A stretch of 48,095 nucleotides of DNA from Ilyobacter_A sp963668015 (GTDB lineage Bacteria; Fusobacteriota; Fusobacteriia; Fusobacteriales; Fusobacteriaceae), in NCBI GenBank assembly GCA_963668015.2, contig CAXXCR010000029.1:1-48095 (forward strand), written 5' to 3'. The notes under the pieces are model-generated. The model was not told the DNA's origin. It worked only from the letters and a program-made list of their open reading frames with translations, and ran no database searches. Made by a program: the position numbers and the translations under genes. Every line of letters starts with the position of its first letter. Within the stretch, counting starts at the first letter, position 1. This document shows positions 26,786 through 35,651 of the stretch, in pieces.

Positions 26786-26835
26786 TTCTAATAAATTCAT
26801 CAATTTATCGCAATAACTCTAAGCCTTAACTTGAG

Positions 26836-28056
26836 TTAATTTGTATAATTCTCAGAAATTTTAACTATCAATTCTACTGCCTTTTCCATGGACTGAACTG
26901 GTATATATTCAAATCTTCCATGAAAATTATGTCCACCTGCAAAGATATTCGGACAAGGAAGCCCCATATAAGAAAGTCTGGCACCGTCTGTCCCCCCTCT
27001 TATAGGCTTAACTTTGGCTTCTATCCCCAGCTCTTCCATAGACTTTCTGGCTATTTCCACCACTTCCATAACTGGCTCTATTTTTTCTCTCATATTGAAA
27101 TACTGATCTTCTATCTCCAGCTTTACCCTATCTTGGCCGTACCTAGTATTCAAATAATCCACAACACGCTGAATCTCGCTTTTTTTGTCTTCGAATTTAA
27201 CCCTGTCATGGTCCCTTATTATATATTCCATATAGGCCGATTCCGGTTCGCCCTTTAATTCTAGCAGGTGGTAAAACCCCTCATACTTTTCCGTGTATTC
27301 CGGTCTAGAGGTTTTAGGCAGCATAGAGTCCAGCTCCATGGCTACGCTTAAAGCATTTATCATTTTCCCCTTTGCAGATCCAGGGTGGACGTTTCTTCCG
27401 CTGATATATATCTTTGCTCCTGCGGCGTTGAAGTTTTCATATTCCAGTTCTCCTATTTCACCGCCGTCCATTGTATAGGCATACTTGGCTCCGAATTTAT
27501 CCACATCAAAGAGGTTTGCGCCTCTGCCTATCTCCTCATCAGGTGTAAATCCAATCATTATATCGCCATGTTCTATATGCTGATTTTCCAAAATGTATTC
27601 CATGGCTGTAACTATTTCAGCCAATCCGGCCTTGTCATCCGCCCCTAAAAGGGTAGTCCCGTCTGTTGTTATAATATCCTGTCCCTTATACTTTAAAAGC
27701 TCGGGAAAATCCTTGGGAGAAAGTATGTATTCCCCGGCAGTGTCCAGGAGGATGTCTCCCCCATTGTAGTTGTTAACACGTTTTGGTTTTTTTACTTGAC
27801 CATTCATGTCTGGTGCTGTATCCATATGCGAGATAAATCCGATTACCGGCACCTCTTTATCTGTGTTTGAAGGGAGCTTTGCCATAAGATATCCGTTGTC
27901 ATCCAGAGATACATCCGAAAGCCCCAAATCCTCAAGTTCATTCTTCAAATATCTAGCAAATTCAAACTGTCCAGGTGTACTTGGACAAGTTTTCGATTTT
28001 GAATCTGATTTTGTGTCAAAACTTATATATTTTAAAAATCTCTCTTCTACTCTCAA
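26836..28056 (-). CDS. pepT: Peptidase T (tripeptide aminopeptidase)
   Basis: Cytosolic dinuclear-zinc M20B peptidase releasing the N-terminal residue of tripeptides. Metal and catalytic motifs in order: GFISHMDTAPD (His and Asp, residues ~73-83), TLLGADDKAGLAEI, GFTPDEEIGRGA, MDGGEIGELEYE, and the final histidine region GGHNFHGRFEYIP. 406 residues, normal length. The fit with an amino-acid-fermenting lifestyle is inference. It lies 37 bp downstream of the sugar-symporter gene on the same strand, with no terminator visible between them. Confidence 0.97.
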   Translation of the reverse strand: MRVEERFLKYISFDTKSDSKSKTCPSTPGQFEFARYLKNELEDLGLSDVSLDDNGYLMAKLPSNTDKEVPVIGFISHMDTAPDMNGQVKKPKRVNNYNGGDILLDTAGEYILSPKDFPELLKYKGQDIITTDGTTLLGADDKAGLAEIVTAMEYILENQHIEHGDIMIGFTPDEEIGRGANLFDVDKFGAKYAYTMDGGEIGELEYENFNAAGAKIYISGRNVHPGSAKGKMINALSVAMELDSMLPKTSRPEYTEKYEGFYHLLELKGEPESAYMEYIIRDHDRVKFEDKKSEIQRVVDYLNTRYGQDRVKLEIEDQYFNMREKIEPVMEVVEIARKSMEELGIEAKVKPIRGGTDGARLSYMGLPCPNIFAGGHNFHGRFEYIPVQSMEKAVELIVKISENYTN

Positions 28057-28093
28057 ATCCTTACCCCCATCTCTTTGATAATAACGTTTTGTA

Positions 28094-29455
28094 TTACTTT
28101 ATCTCCTTTTCCTCCACTTCTCTTCCGAGTTTTTCCGGGTAAAGATAATAAAACACAGAAGACAGGGCAAAGAATATGCTTGAAAATACTGCGGTAGTGT
28201 AAACACCTGCTTTTTCAACTCCCTGAGGCCTCTTTATCAAAGCTTCCAAGAGCCCTGTACTTCCACCGGAAACCAGTATCACCGGCAGGATAGCTATTGA
28301 CACCAAGAAGGCCATTTTCAAAAAAAATCCCTGTATCCCAAAAAATATCCCCTCTATTTTTACACCGTTTTTGTCACTCATAACAGTGCTTATCTCACTT
28401 AACATTGCCGGCGGGAATATAAATGCCGCCCCTGCAACAGGTGCCCCCATCAGGGCAAAGATAATAAAGCCAGCTTTTGCCGGTATCAGCTTTCCTAGAT
28501 TAAACAGGCTTAACGATAAGACAAACATAATTGCAAGGCATACAAGCATCGGCTTTCTGTACCCAAACTTTCTTGATATTCTGTTGGTCGGGTAGAAAAA
28601 GAGTGCCGAAACCCCAAACAATACTGCAGAAGCTAAAGTTATAGATCCCTTACCAAGACCCATTATATCCTCAACATAATAATTCATAGACGCCCTCAAT
28701 ATATTGAATCCTATAAAAAAAAACAGCAGCCCCATCAGGTAATAGATAAACGATGCGTCTTTAAACGCTATTTTGACTGCCCCTTTCAGGCTCTCTTTTG
28801 ATTTTTTCCCGTGTGAAAGCTTCCTCTCAGGAACTAAAAATACCGTTATATAGGCTCCCAACGCTGAAATACTGCTTAAAAGGATTACCATGCTTCTTAT
28901 CCCGTGTTCAGTATCACCGTTTGAAAAAATCTTTATCAGTATCCCGGGACTTATCATCGCCACTGCCGTATAAAACAACCTGAAAACAGACTGCCAGGTT
29001 GACAGGTTTAGCCTGTCTTCATGTGTAGAACCTATTTCTGGTATCAGAGCGTTATAAGGTGCTCCTACAACCGTATAAAATGTAAAAAATATCGCCCCGG
29101 TAATTGAAAGGTACACAAAAGTCCCCAAGTCTCCCTGCGATTTCAAAGGATAAAAAAATGCAACTGTAGACAAGGCAAGCGGAATGCTTCCAAATGCTAT
29201 AAACGGTATCCTTCTACCCCATTTGGATTCATATTTATCCGACCAATGACCCACAAGAGGGTCCATAATCATGTCTACAAATCTCGAGAAAACAAGTGCC
29301 AGTGATATAAAAAGCGGCGCCATCAGTGGTCTTATCCCTGAATTTTCAGGCGGAAGATAGTAGTATAGAACCCATTGGGCAAATATTTGATCTACTATAG
29401 CATAGCTTACCCCTAGACCGTAAAAAATCTGTATTCTGGATGAAAGTTTTTTCAT
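28094..29455 (-). CDS. GPH-family cation:glycoside/hexuronide symporter
   Basis: MFS transporter with 12 predicted membrane helices, 453 residues from the ATG at 29455 (GGGGGA 5 nt upstream). The in-frame start 31 codons earlier lies inside the hydrolase gene and is unlikely. The GPH/MelB signature is clear: FVDMIMDPLVGHWSDKYESKWGRRIPFI. YNALIPEIG follows the usual third-loop region. The ion (often Na+) and sugar cannot be decided from sequence. The gene is next to an alpha/beta hydrolase and pepT rather than glycosidases, which gives no substrate clue. Confidence 0.88.
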   Translation of the reverse strand: MKKLSSRIQIFYGLGVSYAIVDQIFAQWVLYYYLPPENSGIRPLMAPLFISLALVFSRFVDMIMDPLVGHWSDKYESKWGRRIPFIAFGSIPLALSTVAFFYPLKSQGDLGTFVYLSITGAIFFTFYTVVGAPYNALIPEIGSTHEDRLNLSTWQSVFRLFYTAVAMISPGILIKIFSNGDTEHGIRSMVILLSSISALGAYITVFLVPERKLSHGKKSKESLKGAVKIAFKDASFIYYLMGLLFFFIGFNILRASMNYYVEDIMGLGKGSITLASAVLFGVSALFFYPTNRISRKFGYRKPMLVCLAIMFVLSLSLFNLGKLIPAKAGFIIFALMGAPVAGAAFIFPPAMLSEISTVMSDKNGVKIEGIFFGIQGFFLKMAFLVSIAILPVILVSGGSTGLLEALIKRPQGVEKAGVYTTAVFSSIFFALSSVFYYLYPEKLGREVEEKEIK

Positions 29456-29465
29456 TAATATCCCC

Positions 29466-30428
29466 CTAGTCTTTTGATATAAATCTAGCCACTTGTTCTT
29501 GATAATTTTTTTTATTCTTTCCCCTGTACAGGCATACATGACTTGCATTATCCACTACCAGCATGTCCATATTTTTTTCAGTATTTTCAATTTTACTGAG
29601 TTCATTTTTAAGCATATAATACGGTGTTGTACTGTCAGTTTTTGATTGAAGTATAAATGTAGGTATCTCCTTGTTTTCGCTCAACAATATGGAAAAACGC
29701 ATATTTTTAATATTGTAGTTCATCCTCATATTAAGTATCCTCAAACCTATATTTTGTAAAAATTTCGGATGTAACCTGTTTTTGGACTTATATTTGATTG
29801 TCTTTTCAACATTTGTAAGCGGACTGTCTAGTATCACTTTTCCTACTGTTATGTTATCCCCTTTCAAAATATCACGGTATTTATGTAAAAATACCTCTAT
29901 TGCCATGGCTCCCATTGAAAAGCCGTAGAGTATGAACTCATTCTTGTTCTGAGTATTTTTCAGATATTTTAATGTTGAATATATATCATCTGCAAACCTA
30001 CTTCCCAAAAATGTCCTGGATCCGTCTGATTTTCCGGAATTTCTCATATCAGGCATAAACACTGCATAGTCCTCATTTAATGCCTTTCTTTTTATCAGGT
30101 TTAAATATTGCAGACACGCAAGCCTGTTTGAATTTCTCCCATGAACAAAAACTATAGCTTTTCTAGAATAAATGTTCTTTGAGTTTATAAACCAAGCACT
30201 CAGTTTTAAAGCATCTTTAGAATGATAGCTGTGTTCACTGTAATTAAATCCATAATCTTCAGGATCTTTTCTGTTCCCCAGACCATATTTTTTTATTAAA
30301 TTTATGTCATTGAAAACATCTTCAAAACTCAGCCTTCTACTTTTTTCCACCTTATTTAAAAAATAGACAATAAAATAAGCTGCAAGAGCTATCAATGAAA
30401 GGATTAAAACAAGTAAAAAATTAAGCAT
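29466..30428 (-). CDS. Membrane-anchored alpha/beta hydrolase
   Basis: 320 residues. N-terminal helix LVLILSLIALAAYFIVYFL anchors it to the membrane. The hydrolase core has VFVHGRNSNR (oxyanion region), the nucleophile elbow GFSMGA, acid-bearing LQSKTDSTTPY, and histidine in VDNASHVCLY. This is the order expected of a serine hydrolase of the YqkD/BAAT-like group. The substrate is unknown. It lies between tmcAL (7 bp upstream) and the symporter gene (10 bp downstream), so these three are probably co-transcribed. Confidence 0.85.
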   Translation of the reverse strand: MLNFLLVLILSLIALAAYFIVYFLNKVEKSRRLSFEDVFNDINLIKKYGLGNRKDPEDYGFNYSEHSYHSKDALKLSAWFINSKNIYSRKAIVFVHGRNSNRLACLQYLNLIKRKALNEDYAVFMPDMRNSGKSDGSRTFLGSRFADDIYSTLKYLKNTQNKNEFILYGFSMGAMAIEVFLHKYRDILKGDNITVGKVILDSPLTNVEKTIKYKSKNRLHPKFLQNIGLRILNMRMNYNIKNMRFSILLSENKEIPTFILQSKTDSTTPYYMLKNELSKIENTEKNMDMLVVDNASHVCLYRGKNKKNYQEQVARFISKD

Positions 30429-30435
30429 TTAGCCA

Positions 30436-31629
30436 CTACTCCCCTTCTAGTAAAATTGGTATTTTTCTTTCTCTATACGGTTTAACTATCCCGTATATTT
30501 TAGACGATCTCAAGTCGAAATCCAGCATGGCCTTTTCCTCATCACTGAGCTTTTTTTCTATATTTTTTAGGCTTGTAAAAAGATCTATATCTCGTTCTGC
30601 CAGACGTTTTTTAATCTTTTTTAAATATTTAGAGCCATTCTTTGTGAATCCCAAAACCCTTATATAATAAATTCTTTTTCTGGCTCTTTTGGTAAACTCA
30701 CCGCTTATACCCAAAAGCACATGTGTAAGCACTCTCTGCATTCTGGCATTTGTATAACGTTTCGTCATCAAATCGCTGTAAAAACCGTCAAAGTCATCGT
30801 TATCCAGAGCACATCTGTAGAGACGGTTTTCAAGACCGACTTCCATATCCTGTATCTGTGAAAGCTCCTCCATAGACCTCATTATTTCATACCTTATCAA
30901 CTGGTAATACTCCCTTAAAAAGGCTATGTTTCCACTCTCATACTCATCTTTTATCAGGTCAAAACTGGACTGTGGAACCACTCCACTTACATCTGAAAGC
31001 CTTTTTTCCGCCAAAAGATGTCTTATTGATGTGGCACTGGCTATTTCACCAACTATCTCTTTGCTGTGATACCCTACAGCTTCCCTTTTAACAGCCAACG
31101 GTTTTATGCCGGATCCTATCTTTTTTATAGCCTTCATATATTCAACTGCCAGTATATCATTTGGTTTTAACATTCCTGGCTCTCCTGTTATTTCAGTTAT
31201 GGTTTTGTCAAGTGCATTTGGAAAAGATATACCGTTTGCCAAATATCCTTTTAGTATATTTTGAAAGTCCACATCCTCTTCTATGTCCACTACCCTGCTC
31301 AGGCTCTCTATATTCCCTGTTTCCGACCCGAAAACAACAGAATCAACCTCAAGTGCGTCCAGTATCCCTATTCCACCCTCTGCAAAGATTTCTGCAGACT
31401 GATTGGAAAAATATACCGGCATCTCAACCACTATATCAACACCATTTTTCAAAGCCATTTCCGCCCTTTTCCACTTGTTTAAAAGAGCTGGCTCACCTCT
31501 CTGCAAAAAATTCCCGCTCATTACAGCTATTGACACATCTGCGCCGCTGAGCTTTTTCGCCCTTTCAAGGTGGAGTTTGTGGCCGTTGTGAAACGGATTG
31601 TATTCCACTATAAGTCCTACAGCTTTCAT
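30436..31629 (-). CDS. tmcAL: tRNA(Met) cytidine acetate ligase
   Basis: Formerly YlbM/DUF795. Makes N4-acetylcytidine at the wobble base of elongator tRNA-Met using acetate and ATP. Nucleotidyltransferase-like N-terminus: GLIVEYNPFHNGHKLHLERA with the HxGH motif, then VAVMSGNFLQRGEPALLNKW and FGSETGNIESL. HIGH-type fold continues through ATSIRHLL, followed by a helical C-terminus with GFTKNGSKYLKK. 397 residues, normal length. Start ATG at 31629 follows a GGAAA-type site. Confidence 0.93.
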   Translation of the reverse strand: MKAVGLIVEYNPFHNGHKLHLERAKKLSGADVSIAVMSGNFLQRGEPALLNKWKRAEMALKNGVDIVVEMPVYFSNQSAEIFAEGGIGILDALEVDSVVFGSETGNIESLSRVVDIEEDVDFQNILKGYLANGISFPNALDKTITEITGEPGMLKPNDILAVEYMKAIKKIGSGIKPLAVKREAVGYHSKEIVGEIASATSIRHLLAEKRLSDVSGVVPQSSFDLIKDEYESGNIAFLREYYQLIRYEIMRSMEELSQIQDMEVGLENRLYRCALDNDDFDGFYSDLMTKRYTNARMQRVLTHVLLGISGEFTKRARKRIYYIRVLGFTKNGSKYLKKIKKRLAERDIDLFTSLKNIEKKLSDEEKAMLDFDLRSSKIYGIVKPYRERKIPILLEGE

Positions 31630-31677
31630 ATGTTTTCCTTTCCAAACAATTTCTTTTAATTATATCATAGGTTTATT

Positions 31678-31703
31678 CAAAAAAAAAGAAGGCAGCGCCT
31701 TCT
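31678..31703 (-). terminator. Terminator of the lipoprotein gene
   Basis: AGAAGGC and GCCTTCT form a 7-bp stem with a 3-nt loop, then at least eight T on the minus strand. Confidence 0.88.
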
Positions 31704-31710
31704 TCTAATT

Positions 31711-32400
31711 TTATAGCCGCAGTGCCACACTCTCTCTTTCACCGTCAACCTCATATTCTATATACAGATTTTTGGGAACAATATCCGGGTTTTTAATGTT
31801 TAAAACCAACCACTTATTCTCATAAAATCCCGGCATAACGTCAAATTCTCCTGCTAACAGATGGGTATCTGGAAATATTTTTCCTGTCTGTATCTCCTTT
31901 CTCTCCCTGTTGAATTCATCTATAGTCAGAGAAGCCACACCACCTAAAATCATGCCTGCTCCAACATCACTCCAATTGTTGTCACCAAACACAGCCAAAA
32001 GACCTCCTCCAAGGAACAATGAAGTGAAAAACGTTTCGCGGTTAAACTCCTTTCTCCTCTTTTCCTGCTGCATCGCATCATGCCAGCCAATAAGCTCATC
32101 ACCTGAACTGATTGACACCGTATTGTCCAAATACTGGTTTTGGAAATCCAATTTTATCTCTTTAATGCTTATTTTGTTCCCTGTCCTGTTCTCAAATGTA
32201 AACCCTATAAATTTATAGTAGTCATTACTAAGTGATTTTTCAAGCCTCCCGCTTATCACCAGGCCTCCCTGGGTTAGTTTTTCTCTACTCAATGTATTAG
32301 AAGGCAGCTTCACTTGTCTTGCGTATTTCCCTTTATGTACAGTGGCACAGGAAGTCATTAACATTATCAATACCAAAGCCAAAATATTCTTGAATTTCAC
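31711..32400 (-). CDS. Predicted lipoprotein
   Basis: Signal region FKNILALVLIMLMTSCATV has a lipobox (LMTSC), so Cys is the lipidated residue. I prefer the GTG at 32400, 6 nt after GGAGGGG; ATG codons 9 and 15 bp upstream overlap that site. The mature protein has a glycine-rich hydrophobic segment (LFLGGGLLAVFGDNN ... GAGMILGGVASL) in the middle and a beta-rich C-terminus. I do not recognise the family. It is the only gene between tmcAL and coaX and has its own strong terminator, so it is probably a single-gene transcript. Confidence 0.7.
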   Translation of the reverse strand: MKFKNILALVLIMLMTSCATVHKGKYARQVKLPSNTLSREKLTQGGLVISGRLEKSLSNDYYKFIGFTFENRTGNKISIKEIKLDFQNQYLDNTVSISSGDELIGWHDAMQQEKRRKEFNRETFFTSLFLGGGLLAVFGDNNWSDVGAGMILGGVASLTIDEFNRERKEIQTGKIFPDTHLLAGEFDVMPGFYENKWLVLNIKNPDIVPKNLYIEYEVDGERESVALRL

Positions 32401-32482
32401 CTGCATCCCCTCCATATTCTAAAGAATAAAACCTACATTAGTATTCATATATTTTACAAGCTTTCCTTTTAAAATTTGCATT

Positions 32483-32511
32483 TTGAATTGAAATTTAGTT
32501 TAAAATATAAT
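32483..32511 (+). promoter_or_regulatory. Promoter of coaX
   Basis: TTGAAT (32483-32488), 17 bp, consensus TATAAT (32506-32511), about 100 bp upstream of the coaX ATG. Confidence 0.6.
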
Positions 32512-32613
32512 ATAATTCAAGCTGTTAGAGTTATTTTTTTTATTTTTTAAATTTTAATATATTCGACAAAGGTCAATTAGACTTTTTACTCTTTAATATC
32601 TGGAGGTAAATCA

Positions 32614-33381
32614 ATGTTAATCGCATTTGATATAGGTAATACACATATAGTTACAGGAGTTTTTGATATAAATGGAGAACTAATTTTAAATTTTAGGGTT
32701 TCCAGCAAAGAGAACCTCACAGAAGATGAACTGTTTTCATATCTTAAAAATATAGCCGATTTCAACAATATAGAGTTAAAAAATGTAAAAGGAGTGCTGA
32801 TCTCTTCAGTGGTTCCAAACTTGATAACAATTTTCAAATATCTTTCTAAAAAATATTTTAACATAGAACCACTCATTGTAGGCCTTGACCTAAAACTGCC
32901 TTTTACCTTCTCAAAAGAGATGAATCCAAACGGTTTTGGTGCCGATAGGATCATAGGTATAACCGAAGCATTAAAGCTTTATCCTGATAAAAATATGATA
33001 ATATTCGATTTCGGTACCGCCACCACATATGAAGTTTTGGAAAAAGGGGTTTACATAGGTGGAGGAATACTTCCAGGAATAAACATGACTATAAACTCAC
33101 TTTTCGGAAATACAGCAAAACTGCCAAAGGTAAGTTTTGAAAAACCGGAAACTATTTTAGGAAGAAATACAGTTGAACAGATAAAAGCAGGAGTTTTCTT
33201 TGGATATGTAGGGCAAATAAAAGAGATTATAAAAGAACTAAAAAAGCATTTGGATAATCCGCTTATACTTTCTACCGGGGGATTGGGGCAGCTTGTATAT
33301 AATGAAATTGATGATATAAATGAGTTTATACCCGATCTGAGCATAAGAGGTCTGTATACTCTTTATACACTTAATAAATAA
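32614..33381 (+). CDS. coaX: Type III pantothenate kinase
   Basis: First step of coenzyme A synthesis, ATP-dependent phosphorylation of pantothenate. ASKHA-fold motifs: phosphate-1 MLIAFDIGNTHIVTGVF, NGFGADRIIGITEA, phosphate-2 IIFDFGTATTYEVL, GGGILPGINM and the adenosine-binding STGGLGQL. 255 residues, full length. GGAGG lies 8 nt before the ATG. Monocistronic; a terminator-like hairpin is found at 33521. Confidence 0.97.
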   Translation: MLIAFDIGNTHIVTGVFDINGELILNFRVSSKENLTEDELFSYLKNIADFNNIELKNVKGVLISSVVPNLITIFKYLSKKYFNIEPLIVGLDLKLPFTFSKEMNPNGFGADRIIGITEALKLYPDKNMIIFDFGTATTYEVLEKGVYIGGGILPGINMTINSLFGNTAKLPKVSFEKPETILGRNTVEQIKAGVFFGYVGQIKEIIKELKKHLDNPLILSTGGLGQLVYNEIDDINEFIPDLSIRGLYTLYTLNK

Positions 33382-33520
33382 AATTTTTAATTTTAAACCA
33401 ATTTTTGCATGTCAGACTTTTGACCTGAATTTATTTAACATTACAAACCATTCAAAACCATATATCTACCTTTATCTAAAATAACAAACAAAGTTTGTAA
33501 CAATGGTACAAGCTCAGCTT

Positions 33521-33547
33521 AGCAGGGATTATATCCCTGCTTTTTTT
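33521..33547 (+). terminator. Intrinsic terminator downstream of coaX
   Basis: AGCAGGGAT pairs with ATCCCTGCT (9 bp, 3-nt loop), followed by TTTTTT. It is 140 bp past the coaX stop. A smaller ACAAAC/GTTTGT hairpin precedes it at 33485-33499. The rest of 33382-33805 shows no gene. Confidence 0.85.
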
Positions 33548-33805
33548 AATTGAAAATACTGAATTTTGTCGTATTATTACTCGTTATTTTTTTAACAAAA
33601 CCTGCTCAGGTAAATAAATATTTGTTTCACATCCATCACTTTGTTACTTTTTTATCTTTTAATATTATATGATTGTAATGTTCTAATCTTTTGTTTTGTT
33701 TGTTTTTCAAGGCCTAGACCTGCCTCCTGATTTTAACACCTATAAATCCAAAGTTCTATTTTCACAAAATACAAAAGTTAATTTTTTATTTATCCTTCAC
33801 TTTCA

Positions 33806-33834
33806 TTGACAGGTGTTTTTTTTTAGAATATACT
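33806..33834 (+). promoter_or_regulatory. Strong promoter of the mmsA-type gene
   Basis: Consensus TTGACA (33806-33811), exactly 17 bp, TATACT (33829-33834). Start would be near 33841, leaving a leader of about 100 nt. An AAAAAC/GTTTTT pairing occurs right at the start of that leader. Confidence 0.8.
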
Positions 33835-33941
33835 GATAAAAACAACAAAATGATGTTTTTTTCAACACAATTTGTTTATTTTCAGTTCATCATAAAAAGT
33901 GTGTAATTGAATTATTATAAAAGTTCAAGGGGGAATAAAAA

Positions 33942-35411
33942 ATGGAAAAAGTGAACAAAAATTATGGTCTTGTCAAAAACTACGGCGCTGGTAAATTTTT
34001 AGATTCTGAAGCAGATAAAATCGATATCTACTCACCGCTTGATGGATCTATAATCGGTCAAACTTACTCTTCTGGCATGAAAGACCTAGATGAAATAGTG
34101 CAGAAAGCCAAAGACGCTCAGCCTAAATGGGGAGCACTTTCTATGAAAAAACGTTCTCAGGTTATGTATAAGTACCGTGAACTTTTATTAAAGCATAGAG
34201 ATGAACTTGCAGAAATAAACCACATAGAAAACGGAAAAACTCTTGACGAGGCTTACGGTGGAGTTGACAAAGCAATAGAAATAGTTGAATACGCCTGCAG
34301 CATACCTTCGACTGCACCAAATAGGGTTCAAATGGTTAGTAGAGGGGTGGAGTGTAAAACTGAATATATTCCTCTTGGTGTTGTAGCATCTATAACTCCA
34401 TTTAACTTCCCTATAATGGTTCCGCACTGGACTACTCCTCAAGCTTTAATGATGGGTAACGCTGTTGTTCTTAAGCCATCAGAACTTACACCAATAACCG
34501 CTTCAAAAATGGGTGAACTTTTAAAGGAAGCTGGACTTCCTGACGGTATATTTAATGTAGTTAATGGTGGTAAGGATATAGTTGAGGCTATTTGCGACCA
34601 TGAAGATATAAAAGCTATTTCATTTGTAGGGTCTACACCGGTTGCAGAGATTGTTTATAAAAGAGCATCTACAAAACTTAAAAGGGTTCTTGCACTAGGC
34701 GGAGCTAAAAATCACTTGATAGTTACACCTGACGCACATACAGAGATGGCTTCAAACGACATCCTTGCAGCTGCTACAGGTATGGCAGGGCAACGTTGTA
34801 TGGCAGCCTCAGTTGTAATCGCTGTTGGAGATTCCGACCATGTAGTAAAAGCTATCTGCGAGAAAGCTGAAAAGCTAATCCCTGGGGACACTATGTCAAC
34901 TATCATCTCAGAAGCAGCAATTGCAAAAATCGTAGCTTACCTTGAAAAAGCTGAAAAAGCAGGTGCTAAAATTCTGGTTGACGGTAGAAAATTCAAGGCA
35001 AAATACGACAACGGAGGGTACTTCTTCGGACCTTCAGTTATAGATTACAGAGGTACAAACATTGAAATGCCGGCTGAAGAGATCTTCGGACCTACACTTG
35101 AAATCTTAGGTGCTGAAAATATCCACGAAGCATTTGAAATCCAAAACAAATCTCCTTACGGAAACGCTACATCAATTTTCACGCAAAACGGTAGATCCGC
35201 AATGGAAGCAGCTTCTATGATGGGGGCAGGTATGTGCGGAGTAAACATAGGAGTACCGGTTCCACGTGATCCATTCTCATTTGGAGGTATCAAAGGATCT
35301 AAATACGGTCACGGTGATATCACAGGGGAATCGTCTCTTGAATTCTGGTCAAACTTAAGAAAACTTACAACAAAATGGAATCCAGAAGATAAAACAGACT
35401 GGATGAGTTAA
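33942..35411 (+). CDS. mmsA: CoA-acylating (methyl)malonate-semialdehyde dehydrogenase
   Basis: 489-residue aldehyde dehydrogenase of the MmsA/IolA type, converting methylmalonate semialdehyde to propionyl-CoA (or malonate semialdehyde to acetyl-CoA) with NAD. Catalytic Cys286 is in GMAGQRCMAASV. The position of the general-base Glu in hydrolytic ALDHs is Asn here (GGAKNH, 253-258), the known mark of CoA-acylating members. PFNFPIMVPHWTTPQALMMGN and the N-terminal IENGKTLDEA also match. A near-consensus promoter and AAGGGGG site suggest strong expression. With ald next on the same strand it may serve amino-acid or beta-alanine catabolism (inference). Confidence 0.92.
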   Translation: MEKVNKNYGLVKNYGAGKFLDSEADKIDIYSPLDGSIIGQTYSSGMKDLDEIVQKAKDAQPKWGALSMKKRSQVMYKYRELLLKHRDELAEINHIENGKTLDEAYGGVDKAIEIVEYACSIPSTAPNRVQMVSRGVECKTEYIPLGVVASITPFNFPIMVPHWTTPQALMMGNAVVLKPSELTPITASKMGELLKEAGLPDGIFNVVNGGKDIVEAICDHEDIKAISFVGSTPVAEIVYKRASTKLKRVLALGGAKNHLIVTPDAHTEMASNDILAAATGMAGQRCMAASVVIAVGDSDHVVKAICEKAEKLIPGDTMSTIISEAAIAKIVAYLEKAEKAGAKILVDGRKFKAKYDNGGYFFGPSVIDYRGTNIEMPAEEIFGPTLEILGAENIHEAFEIQNKSPYGNATSIFTQNGRSAMEAASMMGAGMCGVNIGVPVPRDPFSFGGIKGSKYGHGDITGESSLEFWSNLRKLTTKWNPEDKTDWMS

Positions 35412-35427
35412 TCTATCACAAAAAATA

Positions 35428-35450
35428 GGCTCTCTTTCATGAGAGCCTTT
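35428..35450 (+). terminator. Hairpin after the mmsA-type gene
   Basis: GGCTCTC and GAGAGCC form a 7-bp stem around a 6-nt loop, followed by TTT only, so termination may be partial. Confidence 0.7.
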
Positions 35451-35463
35451 ACATCTATTATTT

Positions 35464-35535
35464 AAGTACCACTCCCCTATCCAGGTACCATTTTAAATTT
35501 TGACTACCTCACTATTTAAGACGGTACTTTTTATT
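35464..35535 (+). promoter_or_regulatory. Possible alternative-pairing element upstream of ald
   Basis: Three mutually complementary blocks occur in order: AAGTACC (35464-35470), GGTACC (35484-35489), and GGTACT (35523-35528) followed by TTTTATTTT. Block 1 can pair with 2 or 3, and 2 with 3. The last pairing would place a stem against a T tract. It ends 115 bp upstream of ald. Confidence 0.25.
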
Positions 35536-35651
35536 TTATGAGGATCTGGATTTCTCTTCATTGATTAGAGTAATTATCACAAAAATAAAGATCCTGGTTG
35601 AAATTTATAATAGAAAAAACTTCAATTGATAAATAAAAGGGGGAGACTTTT

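Noticed and set aside
26616..26816. 66-residue plus-strand protein
   Set aside because: Its start has no ribosome site and precedes the predicted promoter; the end runs through a terminator hairpin.
33640..33740. Short minus-strand peptide after AGGAGG near 33730
   Set aside because: The only start (TTG) is too far from the ribosome-like site, and the peptide is low-complexity K/N-rich sequence.
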